From Paracoccaceae bacterium (GTDB lineage: Bacteria; Pseudomonadota; Alphaproteobacteria; Rhodobacterales; Rhodobacteraceae): a stretch of DNA of 64,000 nucleotides. Shown in pieces: positions 8,467 through 17,461 of this stretch (position 1 is its first letter; each line of letters begins with the position of its first letter). The position numbers and the translations under genes are program-made. The stretch is taken from positions 1-64,000 of the forward strand of contig JAOTXT010000003.1 of assembly GCA_029862205.1 (NCBI GenBank), in the 5' to 3' direction. The notes under the pieces were generated by a model. The model searched no databases. It was not told the DNA's origin and saw nothing but the letters and a program-made list of their open reading frames with translations.

Positions 8467-9635
8467 GCCAGTTGCTCCGAAAGTTCCTGCTCGACGAGTT
8501 GCACCCAGAAGGCGGCGCCGGTTGCGAGGTTCCGGTCATTGAAATCGTAGTCGGCGGAGTGGAGCGGGCGAGCGTGAGGGCCCTCGGTTCCATTGCCGAG
8601 GAAGAGGAAACAGCCCGGCCGGGCCAGCGCCATGTGGGCGAAGTCCTCCGAGCCCAGGATCGGCGCGCAATCGGTGTTTACATGCTCGGCCCCAGCCAAC
8701 GCGATTGCGGCTTTCGCGGCCCGCGCAGTTGGCTCTGCTGCGTTGACCGTGACCTCGAAGACCGTGTCGTAAGAAACCTCGGCCGTCACCCCATGCGCCA
8801 GACAGACCCCCTCGACGATCTGGCGCATCTTCTGCTCGATCCGCGCATTTACGTCACGGTTGAGCGCCCGGGCATCGCCCTTCAGCACCGCCCGGCCGGG
8901 CAGCACGTTGCGCTGTCCGTCCGTCTTGAACTCGGTGACCGACACCACGCCGTTTATGCCCGGATTGAGCTTGCGCGAGACAATGGTCTGGAGCGCGGTG
9001 ACGATCTCGGCCCCGACCACCAGCGCATCCGCCCCATGGTGCGGCATCGCCGCGTGGCCGCCCTGACCCTGGATGCGAATTTCGAAAAGCGCCTCGCTCG
9101 CCATCATCGCGCCGGTGCGCAGGGCAAAGCTGCCCTCGGCCATGCCCGGCATGTTGTGGATGCCGTAGACTGCGTCCACGGCAAAATTCTCGAACAGACC
9201 GTCGGCGATCATCGCCGGGCCACCTTTCCCGTGCTCCTCAGCCGGCTGGAAGATGAAAACTGCGCGGCCGTTGAAATTTCCCCGCTCGGCCAAGTGCTTC
9301 GCGGCCCCCAACAGCATCGTCGTATGCCCGTCATGACCGCAGGCATGCATGACGCCGTCGGTCTCGGAGCGGTGGGCGAACCCGTTTGCCTCGCGGATTG
9401 GCAGCGCGTCCATGTCGGCGCGAAGGCCGATGCTGCGGGGCTCGTTCCCGCGCTGGAGCACACCTACCACGCCAGTGCCGCCGATGCCGCGGTGAACCTC
9501 CAGCCCGAAGCTCTCCAAGAGATCCGCGACTCGCGCCGATGTGCGATGTTCGTCGAAGCCGAGCTCCGGATGGCGGTGGAAATCCTGCCGCCAGGCGATC
9601 ATCTCGTCGGTCAGGTGCTCGGTGATGAGCGGCAT
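8463..9635 (-). CDS. M20 family amidohydrolase (hippurate hydrolase-like)
   Basis: A 390-residue zinc amidohydrolase. Metal-binding segments are visible: HACGHDGHTTMLLG (residues ~100-113), FQPAEEHGKGG with the catalytic Glu pair, and GIHNMPG. A dimerisation lid follows, and the C-terminal ligand region is GSEDFAHM. Members remove acyl groups from N-acyl amino acids or indole conjugates. The ATG at 9635 is preceded by a strong GGAGGA site; the track's start seven codons earlier is not needed. Its stop overlaps the M24 start by four bases. It is probably the first step of the small-molecule pathway encoded by this run. Confidence 0.9.
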   Translation of the reverse strand: MPLITEHLTDEMIAWRQDFHRHPELGFDEHRTSARVADLLESFGLEVHRGIGGTGVVGVLQRGNEPRSIGLRADMDALPIREANGFAHRSETDGVMHACGHDGHTTMLLGAAKHLAERGNFNGRAVFIFQPAEEHGKGGPAMIADGLFENFAVDAVYGIHNMPGMAEGSFALRTGAMMASEALFEIRIQGQGGHAAMPHHGADALVVGAEIVTALQTIVSRKLNPGINGVVSVTEFKTDGQRNVLPGRAVLKGDARALNRDVNARIEQKMRQIVEGVCLAHGVTAEVSYDTVFEVTVNAAEPTARAAKAAIALAGAEHVNTDCAPILGSEDFAHMALARPGCFLFLGNGTEGPHARPLHSADYDFNDRNLATGAAFWVQLVEQELSEQLA

Positions 9636-9672
9636 GGATCGTCCTCCCGCCCGCAAGACTGGACCCCGTCGC

Positions 9673-10611
9673 CTATTGCGTCAACGACAGGAAGACCTCC
9701 TCCAGCTTCGGCTCCTCGGTGGTTATGTCGGTGATCTGAAGCCCCGCTTTCTGCGCATTGGCGACAAGCGCGGGCGCGGAATCGGCCCCTCGCGAGAATG
9801 TCAGCGCCAGCAGATCGGGCGCGCGCAGGCGGGCATTGACGCCGGCCCCGAGGTCCGGCGGGGCATCGAGCGGCGAGGCCAAGCGCAGAACCAGGGTTTT
9901 CTTGTCGATCCGGGCGAGCAGGTCCGGGGTCGGCTCGCAAGCCACGACTTGCCCATGATTCAGGATTGCGATGCGGTCGCACATCGCCTCGGCCTCCTCC
10001 AGGTAATGGGTGGTCAGAATGACCGTGGTGCCGGCGGCGTGCAGTTCGCGCACATAGTCCCAGAGCATCCGGCGCAGTTCCACATCTACACCGGCCGTGG
10101 GCTCGTCCAGCACCAAGACCGGAGGCTGATGCACCATGGCCTTGGCCACCAACAGCCGCCGGCGCATGCCGCCCGACAGCGAACGCGCATAGGCGTTCGC
10201 GTGTTCGGCGAGCCCGACCCGGCTCAGGATTTCCATCGAGCGGCGCTCGGCCTTCGGCACCGCATAGAGCCCCGCCTGCACGTCCATCGCCTCCAAGGGC
10301 GTGAAGAACGGGTCGATGTTCAGCTCCTGCGGCACCACGCCGATCGAGGCGCGCGCATGGCGCGGATTGGCGTCCTGGTCGAAGCCCCAGATCCGCACGT
10401 TCCCCGCGGTCTTGATCACCAGGCCCGCGAGGATGTTGATGAAGGTTGATTTGCCCGCTCCGTTCGGGCCCAGAAGTCCGAAGATCGAGCCGCGCGGAAC
10501 GGTCAGATCGATTCCCTTCAGGGCCTCCTTCGGCTGGGTCCGCTTAGTGCCAGGATAGGTCTTGACCAGATTGCTGACCTCGATCGCGTTTGCGGGCGTC
10601 TCAGAGGGCAT
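9673..10611 (-). CDS. ABC transporter ATP-binding protein (ABC-2 type)
   Basis: A 312-residue nucleotide-binding subunit. Walker A is GLLGPNGAGKSTF (residues ~45-57), the signature is SLSGGMRRRL, Walker B is VLVLDEPTAGVD, and the switch His is in LTTHYLEEAE. The C-terminal ~80 residues form a DUF4162-like regulatory tail common in ABC-2 exporters. A permease gene normally follows such an ATPase, but the next gene, 37 bases downstream on the same strand, is the M20 hydrolase. The ATG at 10611 is chosen because it opens directly into the conserved IEVSNLVKTYPG strand; the track extension upstream lacks conservation. Confidence 0.9.
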   Translation of the reverse strand: MPSETPANAIEVSNLVKTYPGTKRTQPKEALKGIDLTVPRGSIFGLLGPNGAGKSTFINILAGLVIKTAGNVRIWGFDQDANPRHARASIGVVPQELNIDPFFTPLEAMDVQAGLYAVPKAERRSMEILSRVGLAEHANAYARSLSGGMRRRLLVAKAMVHQPPVLVLDEPTAGVDVELRRMLWDYVRELHAAGTTVILTTHYLEEAEAMCDRIAILNHGQVVACEPTPDLLARIDKKTLVLRLASPLDAPPDLGAGVNARLRAPDLLALTFSRGADSAPALVANAQKAGLQITDITTEEPKLEEVFLSLTQ

Positions 10612-10757
10612 CGGGTCCGGGGCTCCCTGGCCAGAAAAGGGGCGGGCCAATTTCGATCGGGCCGGGGCGGCTGACCGCTTGCCCGGCGAGACCGGTTCGC
10701 TATCATGCGGCGCCAATCAGGGTCAATCTGGCCCGCTTTTGACGGAGACTCGCCCAC

Positions 10758-10955
10758 ATGTCCGAACCCGCAAAAGAGGACGCCATCGAGGCTCCCGAGA
10801 CGGAAGAAGTCACCACCCGCCGGATCGCTTGCGATGGCGGCGGCGCGGCCTATGGCCATCCGCGCGTTTGGCTGCAAATCGGCGACGAGGGATTCGTCGA
10901 ATGCGGTTATTGCGACAAGAAGTTCGTGCTTAAACCGGGCGCGGCGGATCACTGA
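10758..10955 (+). CDS. Zinc-finger (NDUFS6/zf-CHCC-like) small protein
   Basis: A 65-residue protein. Residues ~24-60 form a CHCC zinc finger: IACDGGG, GHPRVWL, then [12 protein letters not shown]. Such short proteins are close relatives of the C-terminal domain of complex I accessory subunit NDUFS6 and are common as stand-alone genes in alphaproteobacteria; the role is presumed to be complex I assembly or iron-sulfur handling. It ends five bases before polA. The divergent ABC gene lies 146 bases upstream, so the promoter for this gene and probably for polA is in that gap. Confidence 0.88.
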   Translation: MSEPAKEDAIEAPETEEVTTRRIACDGGGAAYGHPRVWLQIGDEGFVECGYCDKKFVLKPGAADH

Positions 10956-10959
10956 GCCG

Positions 10960-13815
10960 ATGGCGGGCAGTGATCAGGCGGGTATAGGCAAGGGTGATCA
11001 CCTCTACCTGATCGACGGCTCGGGCTACATCTTCCGCGCCTATCACGGGCTGCCGCCGCTGACGCGCAAGTCCGATGGCTTGCCGGTCGGCGCGGTCGCC
11101 GGTTTCTGCGCCATGCTGAACAAGATGCTGACCGGCTTCGGCACGTCCGGCCCCACCCATCTGGCGGTGATTTTCGACTATTCCGGGCGCAGCTTCCGGA
11201 ACGAGATCTATCCCGACTACAAGGCCAACCGTCCGCCCGCGCCCGAAGACCTGGTGCCGCAATTTCCGCTGATCCGCGACGCCACCCGCGCCTTCGGCCT
11301 GCCCTCGGTCGAGATGGAGGGCTATGAGGCGGACGACCTGATCGCGACTTACGCCCGCCTGGCCACCGAGGCGGGGGCGACCGTGACCGTGGTCTCGTCC
11401 GACAAGGACCTGATGCAGCTGGTCGGCAACGGGGTCGACATGCTGGACCCGATGAAAACCAAGAGCATCGGCCCGGACGAGGTGGTCGAGAAGTTCGGGG
11501 TCGGGCCGGACAAGGTGGTCGATGTCCAGGCGCTGGCGGGCGACAGCACCGACAACGTGCCCGGCGCGCCCGGGATCGGCATCAAGACAGCGGCCCTGTT
11601 GATCAACGAATACGGCGACCTGGAAACCCTGCTGGCCCGCGCCGAGGAGATCAAACAGCCTAAGCGCCGGCAGTCATTGATTGAGAATGTGGAACAGATC
11701 CGCGTCTCGCGCGATCTCGTCCACCTGAAGGACGACGTGCCGAATGTGGAGCCGATCGGCGATTTCGTAGTCAAGGAGCCGGACGCCGATCAATTGCTGG
11801 GATTCTTGGCCGAGATGGAGTTCCGCACGCTCGCCAACCGGATCGCTGAGATCCATGGGGTCGAACCACCGGTGATCGGCGCGGTCGAGGAGAAGAAGAT
11901 CGAGGATGCGCCCGGAGATGCCGGCGCCGCGGCCGACGGCCCGGGCGCGGTGATCGAGATGGCGCCGATCGACCGCGAGGGTTACGAGATCATCCGCGAC
12001 GCCAATACCCTGGACGCCTGGATCGCCGAGGCGACGGAGATCGGGCGCCTCTGCGTCGATCTGGAGACCACCTCGCTCGACGAGATGACGGCCGAAATCG
12101 TCGGTATTGCGCTGGCGCTAGCGCCCGGCCGCGCCGCTTATGTGCCAGCCGCGCATGTCAAAGGCGACGGCGATCTTCTGGGCCAGGTGGAACGGGTCGA
12201 GAACCAGCTTCACCTCGACGCGGCGCTCGCGGCGCTGCAGCCGTTGCTGGCCGACCCCTCGATCCTGAAGATCGGGCAGAACCTGAAATACGACATCAAG
12301 GTCTTGCAGCGGTATGGGGTCGATGTGACGCCGATCGACGACACGATGCTGATGTCCTATGCGCTGGACTCAGGCGTGAACTCCCACGGCATGGACGTGC
12401 TGTCGGAAAAGCATCTGGGCCACCGGACCCTGCCGATCAAGGAACTGATCGGGTCTGGCAAATCGGCAATCACATTCGACCGGGTGGACCTCGACAAGGC
12501 CGCCACCTATGCCGCCGAGGACGCGGATGTGACCTTCCGCCTGTGGCACAAGCTCCGCCCCCGGCTGGCGGCCGAGCGGGTCTCCACCGTCTATCACACG
12601 CTGGAACGCCCACTGATCCCGGTGCTGGCCGCGATGGAGATCGCCGGGATCAAGGTTGACCGCGACACGCTCTCGCGCCTCTCGAACAGTTTCGCCCAGT
12701 CGATGGCCGGGTTGGAGGACGAGATCCATAAACTTGCGGGGCATTCCTTCAACGTGGGCTCGCCGAAGCAGCTCGGCGAAATCCTGTTCGAGGGGATGGG
12801 GCTGGAAGGCGGCAGGAAAGGCAAGACCGGTGCCTGGGGCACCGGGGCGGATGTGCTGGAGGATCTGGCGGCCCAGGGCCACGACCTGCCCGCCCGCGTG
12901 CTGGACTGGCGGCAGGTCTCGAAGCTGAAATCGACTTATACGGACGCGCTGCAACAACACATCAACGCCGAGACAGGGCGGGTGCACACGTCGTTCAGCC
13001 TGGCCGCGACCTCGACCGGGCGGTTGGCCTCGACCGACCCGAACCTGCAGAACATCCCCGTTCGCACCGAGGAGGGGCGGCAGATCCGCACCGCCTTCGT
13101 GGCCGAGCCCGGCAACGTGATCCTGAGCCTCGATTACAGCCAGATCGAGCTGCGCATCTTCGCCCATATGGCCGGTATCGGCGCGCTGAAGAAGGCCTTC
13201 CTGGACGGGCTCGACATCCATGCGATGACCGCGGCCGAGGTCTTCGGCGTGCCGATCGAGGGCATGGATCCGATGGTCCGCCGCCAGGCCAAGGCGATCA
13301 ATTTCGGGGTGATCTACGGCATCTCCGCGTTTGGCCTCTCGCGACAGCTCCGCATCCCTCGCGGCGAGGCTCAGGCCTTCATCGACGCCTATTTCGAACG
13401 CTTCCCCGGCATCCGTGCCTATATGGACCAGACCAAGGAACAGGCGCGCTCGAAGGGCTATGTGGAGACGCTGTTCGGCCGCCGGGTGCACACGCCGGAC
13501 ATCAACCAGAAAGGCCCGGGCCGCGGCTTTGCCGAACGCGCGGCGATCAACGCGCCGATCCAAGGCACGGCGGCGGACGTGATCCGCCGGGCGATGATCC
13601 GCATCCCGGACGCGCTGAAGGCGGCCAGGCATTCGGGGAAGATGCTGCTGCAGGTCCACGACGAGTTGCTGTTCGAGGTGCCTGAGGGCGAAGCGGAAGC
13701 AACTGCGGCCACGGTACGCGAGGTGATGGAACGTGCGGCACACCCGGCGGTGCATTTGGAGGTGCCGCTGGTGGTTGATGCGGGCCAGGGCGCGACCTGG
13801 GCCGAGGCGCATTGA
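10960..13815 (+). CDS. polA: DNA polymerase I
   Basis: A 951-residue three-domain enzyme for Okazaki fragment processing and repair. The N-terminal 5'-3' exonuclease region begins LYLIDGSGYIFRAYHG and holds the acidic FDYSGRSFRN and SSDKDLMQLV clusters. The central 3'-5' proofreading domain keeps the acidic motif (CVDLETTSLD, near residue 365), so proofreading is probably active. Polymerase motifs A (LSLDYSQIELR), B (RRQAKAINFGVIYGIS) and C (LLQVHDELLFEV) are all intact. I set the start at the ATG at 10960, since the track's upstream extension crosses the zinc-finger gene. The 517-residue ORF on the opposite strand is a shadow. Confidence 0.97.
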   Translation: MAGSDQAGIGKGDHLYLIDGSGYIFRAYHGLPPLTRKSDGLPVGAVAGFCAMLNKMLTGFGTSGPTHLAVIFDYSGRSFRNEIYPDYKANRPPAPEDLVPQFPLIRDATRAFGLPSVEMEGYEADDLIATYARLATEAGATVTVVSSDKDLMQLVGNGVDMLDPMKTKSIGPDEVVEKFGVGPDKVVDVQALAGDSTDNVPGAPGIGIKTAALLINEYGDLETLLARAEEIKQPKRRQSLIENVEQIRVSRDLVHLKDDVPNVEPIGDFVVKEPDADQLLGFLAEMEFRTLANRIAEIHGVEPPVIGAVEEKKIEDAPGDAGAAADGPGAVIEMAPIDREGYEIIRDANTLDAWIAEATEIGRLCVDLETTSLDEMTAEIVGIALALAPGRAAYVPAAHVKGDGDLLGQVERVENQLHLDAALAALQPLLADPSILKIGQNLKYDIKVLQRYGVDVTPIDDTMLMSYALDSGVNSHGMDVLSEKHLGHRTLPIKELIGSGKSAITFDRVDLDKAATYAAEDADVTFRLWHKLRPRLAAERVSTVYHTLERPLIPVLAAMEIAGIKVDRDTLSRLSNSFAQSMAGLEDEIHKLAGHSFNVGSPKQLGEILFEGMGLEGGRKGKTGAWGTGADVLEDLAAQGHDLPARVLDWRQVSKLKSTYTDALQQHINAETGRVHTSFSLAATSTGRLASTDPNLQNIPVRTEEGRQIRTAFVAEPGNVILSLDYSQIELRIFAHMAGIGALKKAFLDGLDIHAMTAAEVFGVPIEGMDPMVRRQAKAINFGVIYGISAFGLSRQLRIPRGEAQAFIDAYFERFPGIRAYMDQTKEQARSKGYVETLFGRRVHTPDINQKGPGRGFAERAAINAPIQGTAADVIRRAMIRIPDALKAARHSGKMLLQVHDELLFEVPEGEAEATAATVREVMERAAHPAVHLEVPLVVDAGQGATWAEAH

Positions 13816-13822
13816 GCGGCGG

Positions 13823-14482
13823 TCAGCCCAGCCCCAGCATCCCGGGCAACGCCCCCATATCGGTGAACACTTCCGCGCCCAGCGCGCGGTAGTCGTCAGT
13901 GTCCGCGTAAGGCGCGGCGGCATATGCGCAGACGCGCATCCCGGCCGCTTTCGCCGCTTGGACGCCAGGCAGGCTGTCCTCGATCACCACGCAGGCCCCA
14001 GGCGCATGGCCCATTGCCGCGGCGGCGTGCAGGAACAAATCGGGCGCCGGCTTTCCGTTAGCGACCATCGTGGCTGAAAACAACACATCCCGCATCGGGG
14101 GCAGAAGCCCAGCGGTCCCGAGCGTCACATGCATTTTCTCGACTTTACCCGAGGAGGCGACGCAATACGCCCGGCCGGCGGCCCGGTGGCGCTCGATCAC
14201 CGAATGTATGCCGGGGATCGCCTCCACGCCCACACGTTGCAAAGCATCTATAGTCCGGGCCCGCACCGCTTCGGACCAATCGTCCGGCAGGGGTGATCCG
14301 GTCTCGGCCTCAACCTCGGCCTGGACGGTGGTCATCGACTTGCCGACGAAGCGCGCCATGCACGCATCAAGCGCCATCTCGAGGCCAGCCTCCGAAAGCA
14401 TCTCGACCAGAACCCCATTCGCCGGTCTTTCCGTATCAACTAGCACACCGTCGCAATCGAAGATGGTGAGCGTCCCGCTCAT
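13823..14482 (-). CDS. HAD superfamily hydrolase (phosphoglycolate phosphatase-like)
   Basis: A 219-residue phosphatase of HAD subfamily IA. Motif I is IFDCDGVLVDTE (residues ~7-18), motif II is in VASSGKVEKM, motif III lies at GKPAPDLFLHAA and motif IV at VVIEDSLPGVQAAKAAG. The helical cap between residues ~18 and 90 fits sugar-phosphate or phosphoglycolate phosphatases, but the exact substrate cannot be stated. The start overlaps the stop of the CinA-like gene by four bases, suggesting co-translation. It converges on polA with only seven bases between stops. Confidence 0.9.
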   Translation of the reverse strand: MSGTLTIFDCDGVLVDTERPANGVLVEMLSEAGLEMALDACMARFVGKSMTTVQAEVEAETGSPLPDDWSEAVRARTIDALQRVGVEAIPGIHSVIERHRAAGRAYCVASSGKVEKMHVTLGTAGLLPPMRDVLFSATMVANGKPAPDLFLHAAAAMGHAPGACVVIEDSLPGVQAAKAAGMRVCAYAAAPYADTDDYRALGAEVFTDMGALPGMLGLG

Positions 14483-15240
14483 TCCTGGCTCCCAGGAGGG
14501 GTTTCCGCCACCGGCACGCCCATCTCGGACAGGACCGCCCGCAACCCGTCCGCCGCGGCGTTCAGCGCGTCTCGGTCCGATGCGCGCAGGATCAGAGTTG
14601 CGCCAGGGCCGGTCGTGTAAAAGGGATAGCTGCCCATCGAGACCTTCGGGTGGGCCGCCGCCAACTCACCGAGCGGCCCGGCCAGGTCTCCCTCGGGCGC
14701 CTCGACCCGGAAGGCATAGCTTAAGACCAGGTCGCCGCCGGTCAGCCGGGGCCGGAGGCTCTCCAGCATCGCCTGGAAAATCGCGGGCACTCCGGCCATC
14801 ACATGCACGTTGCCGAGCGAGAAGCCCGGCGCGTGGCTGACCGGGTTCTCGATCAGCGTGGCGCCGTCCGGAATACGCGCCATCCTCAGCCGCGCCTCGT
14901 TCAACGTGCGCCCGGTGGCGGTGTAGTGGGCTTGCAGGATTGCCAGAGCGTCCGCGCGCACGTCGATCGGCGCGCCGAAGGCCGCGGCCACGCAATCGGC
15001 GGTGATGTCGTCATGGGTCGGGCCGATCCCGCCCGAGGTGAAGAGGTTGTCGACCTGCGCGCGCAGCGCATTGACGGCTTGGATGATGGTATCCCAGTCA
15101 TCCGCGACCACACGGATCTCGGTCAATTGGATGCCCATCCCGGTCATCACGCCGGCCAAGTGGTGTGCATTCGCCTCGCGGGTCCGGCCCGACAGGATTT
15201 CGTCGCCGATCACCAGCATGGCGGCGGTGGGTTGGGTCAT
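14479..15240 (-). CDS. CinA N-terminal domain / molybdopterin-binding family protein
   Basis: A 253-residue protein consisting of the MoCF (COG1058) domain only: it begins AAMLVIGDEILSGRTREAN and has the FTSGGIGPTHDDIT glycine motif near residues ~66-79. The C-terminal NMN deamidase domain of full CinA is absent, as is usual for the alphaproteobacterial short form. Stand-alone COG1058 proteins hydrolyse ADP-ribose or CoA-like nucleotides in some bacteria. A GAGGAG site precedes the ATG at 15240; the track's longer start would overlap the sfsA promoter. It is co-directional and overlapping with the HAD gene. Confidence 0.88.
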   Translation of the reverse strand: MTQPTAAMLVIGDEILSGRTREANAHHLAGVMTGMGIQLTEIRVVADDWDTIIQAVNALRAQVDNLFTSGGIGPTHDDITADCVAAAFGAPIDVRADALAILQAHYTATGRTLNEARLRMARIPDGATLIENPVSHAPGFSLGNVHVMAGVPAIFQAMLESLRPRLTGGDLVLSYAFRVEAPEGDLAGPLGELAAAHPKVSMGSYPFYTTGPGATLILRASDRDALNAAADGLRAVLSEMGVPVAETPPGSQE

Positions 15241-15289
15241 GGGGCTCCTCGCTCTTGCCCTCAATCTAGCGCGGGTTACTGTCATGGTC

Positions 15290-15997
15290 ATGGACTTTCC
15301 GACGCCCCTGATCCCCGGCCGCCTGATCAAGCGCTACAAGCGCTTCCTGGCCGATATCGCGCTGGACGATGGGCGCGAGGTCACCGCCCATTGCGCCAAT
15401 CCAGGCGCGATGCTGGGGCTGAACATGGAGGGGCTGCGGGTCTGGGTCGAGCCCAACGACGACCCGAAGAAGAAGCTGAAATTCGGTTGGCGCCTGGTCG
15501 AGTTTTCGGATGAGGGGCACTGGGCGGGTATCGATACCAGCGTGCCGAACCGGGTGGTGGGCGAGGCGCTGGCCGCCCAGCGTGTTCCGGACTTGGCGGA
15601 TTATGGAACGGTGCGCCCGGAAGTGCGCTATGGCACCAACAGCCGGATCGATTTCCTGCTGAGCCAGGACGGCCTGCCGGACGTCTATGTCGAGGTCAAG
15701 AACGTGCATCTGTCGCGCACACCCGGCCTGGCGGAATTTCCGGACTCGGTAACCAAGCGCGGCGCCAAGCATCTGGACGAGATGTCGGCGATGGTCGCAC
15801 AGGGCCACCGGGCGGTGATGCTCTACTGCATCCAGCGCACGGACTGTGATAGACTTTCCCTTGCGGAGGATCTGGACCCGGGCTATTGCGCGGCATTCGA
15901 GCGGGCGCGCGACGCCGGTGTCGAGGCGCTGGCCTGGACGTGCAGTATATCGCCCGGGGCAGTCAATCTTGATCGGCCGGTCCGGATCAACCAGTAA
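15290..15997 (+). CDS. sfsA: DNA/RNA nuclease SfsA
   Basis: A 235-residue protein of the sugar fermentation stimulation family, a PD-(D/E)XK-like nuclease fold with an N-terminal OB-like domain. Conserved segments are FPTPLIPGRLIKRYKRFLAD at the start, CANPGAM, the RIDFLL and VYVEVKNVHL strands that carry the catalytic Asp/Glu/Lys, and FPDSVTKRGAKHL. Of two in-frame ATGs (15284, 15290) I chose the second, which gives the usual MDF-type start. It is divergent from the CinA-like gene with about 50 bases between starts. The old name refers to maltose effects in E. coli; the molecular role is poorly known. Confidence 0.93.
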   Translation: MDFPTPLIPGRLIKRYKRFLADIALDDGREVTAHCANPGAMLGLNMEGLRVWVEPNDDPKKKLKFGWRLVEFSDEGHWAGIDTSVPNRVVGEALAAQRVPDLADYGTVRPEVRYGTNSRIDFLLSQDGLPDVYVEVKNVHLSRTPGLAEFPDSVTKRGAKHLDEMSAMVAQGHRAVMLYCIQRTDCDRLSLAEDLDPGYCAAFERARDAGVEALAWTCSISPGAVNLDRPVRINQ

Positions 15998-16014
15998 GGA
16001 CGACGACAACCGAG

Positions 16015-16839
16015 ATGAGGACGCTGAACCCCATGCGCACCGGTGGCGAACGCCGCACGACCGAGGGAATCCGCCTGCACGACCCGGCGGATTTCGAAGG
16101 CATGCGCGCGGCGGGGCGGCTGGCGGCGGAATGCCTGGACATGATTGGTGATCATGTGCAGCCGGGTGTGCGCACCGAGGACCTGGACACGATCTGCCAC
16201 GAGTTCATCACCAGCCGCGGGGCGACGCCGGCGCCGCTGGGATATCGCGGGTTTCCGAAGTCCGTCTGCATCTCGATCAACCATGTGGTCTGCCATGGGA
16301 TTCCGGGTCCGAAGACCCTGAAGACCGGGGATATCATGAACATCGATGTCACCGTGATCCTGGATGATTGGCACGGGGATTCGTCGCGCATGTATGTGGC
16401 GGGACGCGCGAACCGGCGCACGGCGCGGCTGATCGATGTCACGCACGAGTCGCTGATGCGCGGCATCGCCGAGGTAATGCCCGGCAACCATTTCGGCGAT
16501 ATCGGCGCGGCGATACAGGCCTATGCGGAGGGCGAGCGCTGTTCGGTGGTGCGTGATTTCTGCGGCCACGGATTGGGCCGGGTCTTCCATGACGCGCCGA
16601 ACGTGCTGCACTATGGACGCCGCGGCGACGGGGCCGAGCTGAAGCCCGGCATGTTCTTCACCATCGAGCCGATGATCAATCTGGGCGCGCCGCAGACCAA
16701 GACCCTGTCTGACGGCTGGACGGCAGTTACCCGCGACCGCTCGCTCTCGGCCCAGTTCGAGCACTCGGTGGGCGTCACCGAGGACGGCTGCGAGGTCTTC
16801 ACCCTGTCACCGGCGGGCAAGTTCTACCCTGCGCTGTGA
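16015..16839 (+). CDS. map: Methionine aminopeptidase, type I
   Basis: A 274-residue M24 enzyme that removes the initiator methionine. All five metal ligands are visible: two Asp in MNIDVTVILDDWHGDSSRM, the His in FCGHGLGRVFH, Glu in FFTIEPMI and the last Glu in SAQFEHSVGVTEDG. The substrate His is in NHVVCHGIP. Length fits type Ia enzymes with no N-terminal zinc finger. The start at 16015 lies 17 bases after sfsA; a second ATG at 16033 is possible. Its stop overlaps the GTG of the next gene. Confidence 0.95.
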   Translation: MRTLNPMRTGGERRTTEGIRLHDPADFEGMRAAGRLAAECLDMIGDHVQPGVRTEDLDTICHEFITSRGATPAPLGYRGFPKSVCISINHVVCHGIPGPKTLKTGDIMNIDVTVILDDWHGDSSRMYVAGRANRRTARLIDVTHESLMRGIAEVMPGNHFGDIGAAIQAYAEGERCSVVRDFCGHGLGRVFHDAPNVLHYGRRGDGAELKPGMFFTIEPMINLGAPQTKTLSDGWTAVTRDRSLSAQFEHSVGVTEDGCEVFTLSPAGKFYPAL

Positions 16840-17456
16840 GCGACGCCCCGGTGGATCGGCAGCCGCCCATCACCGAAACCTTGATCGACGTCGACGACTC
16901 GGTCCTGATCGTGATCGACATCCAGGACTATTTCCTACGGAAATACGACGCCGCGATCTCGCGCGCGGTGGTGGAGCGCGTCGTCTGGCTGCTGCATGTC
17001 GCGCGCCTTCTGGAAGTGCCGGTCGTCGCAATGGCCGAGGATATCGTGGCGAATGGGCCGCTTACGCAGCCGATTCAAAATGCGCTCCCCCCGGGCGGCA
17101 CGGTCCACGACAAGGATTTTTTCGGCGCTGCCGGCAACCCGCCGATCCTTGCTGCGATCGAGGCAACCGGGCAGCGCACCGCGATTTTGGCCGGGATGGA
17201 GACGGATGTTTGCGTCGCGCAAACCGCGCTCGGCCTGATCGGTGAGGGTTACCGGGTCGTCGTCCTGCAAGATGCGGTGGCGACGACGCATGGCGATCAG
17301 GAGGTCGGGTTGGCACGCATGCGCGAGGCTGGTGCCGCGATCCTGACGGTGAAGTCGCTCTACTACGAGTGGCTGCGGAGCGTCTCGCGGGTCCGAGCGC
17401 TGAAAAACGTGCTGCCTGAGCTCGAGACCCTGCGGCCGGATGACCTTTTGCTCTGA
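16836..17456 (+). CDS. Isochorismatase-like cysteine hydrolase
   Basis: A 206-residue alpha/beta hydrolase of the isochorismatase/nicotinamidase superfamily. The catalytic Asp is in VIDIQDYF (residue ~29), the Lys is probably in HDKDFFG, and the nucleophile is the Cys of METDVCVAQTALG near residue ~127. Relatives hydrolyse amides such as nicotinamide, N-carbamoylsarcosine or biuret. The residues that would fix the substrate are not clear to me. It starts with GTG inside the map stop codon (GTGA), so it is translationally coupled to map, although no functional link between the two is known. Confidence 0.88.
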   Translation: MSDAPVDRQPPITETLIDVDDSVLIVIDIQDYFLRKYDAAISRAVVERVVWLLHVARLLEVPVVAMAEDIVANGPLTQPIQNALPPGGTVHDKDFFGAAGNPPILAAIEATGQRTAILAGMETDVCVAQTALGLIGEGYRVVVLQDAVATTHGDQEVGLARMREAGAAILTVKSLYYEWLRSVSRVRALKNVLPELETLRPDDLLL

Positions 17457-17461
17457 TCGGC

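Noticed and set aside
7324-9635. Assignment of the M24-M20 pair as ectoine degradation (doeA/doeB)
   Set aside because: The known deacetylase DoeB is from a different family, the N-terminal motifs of ectoine hydrolase are not seen, and no ectoine transport or regulator genes are present.
12370-13923. A 517-residue minus-strand ORF opposite polA
   Set aside because: It has shadow composition, no recognisable motif, and polA on the other strand is complete with all catalytic motifs.
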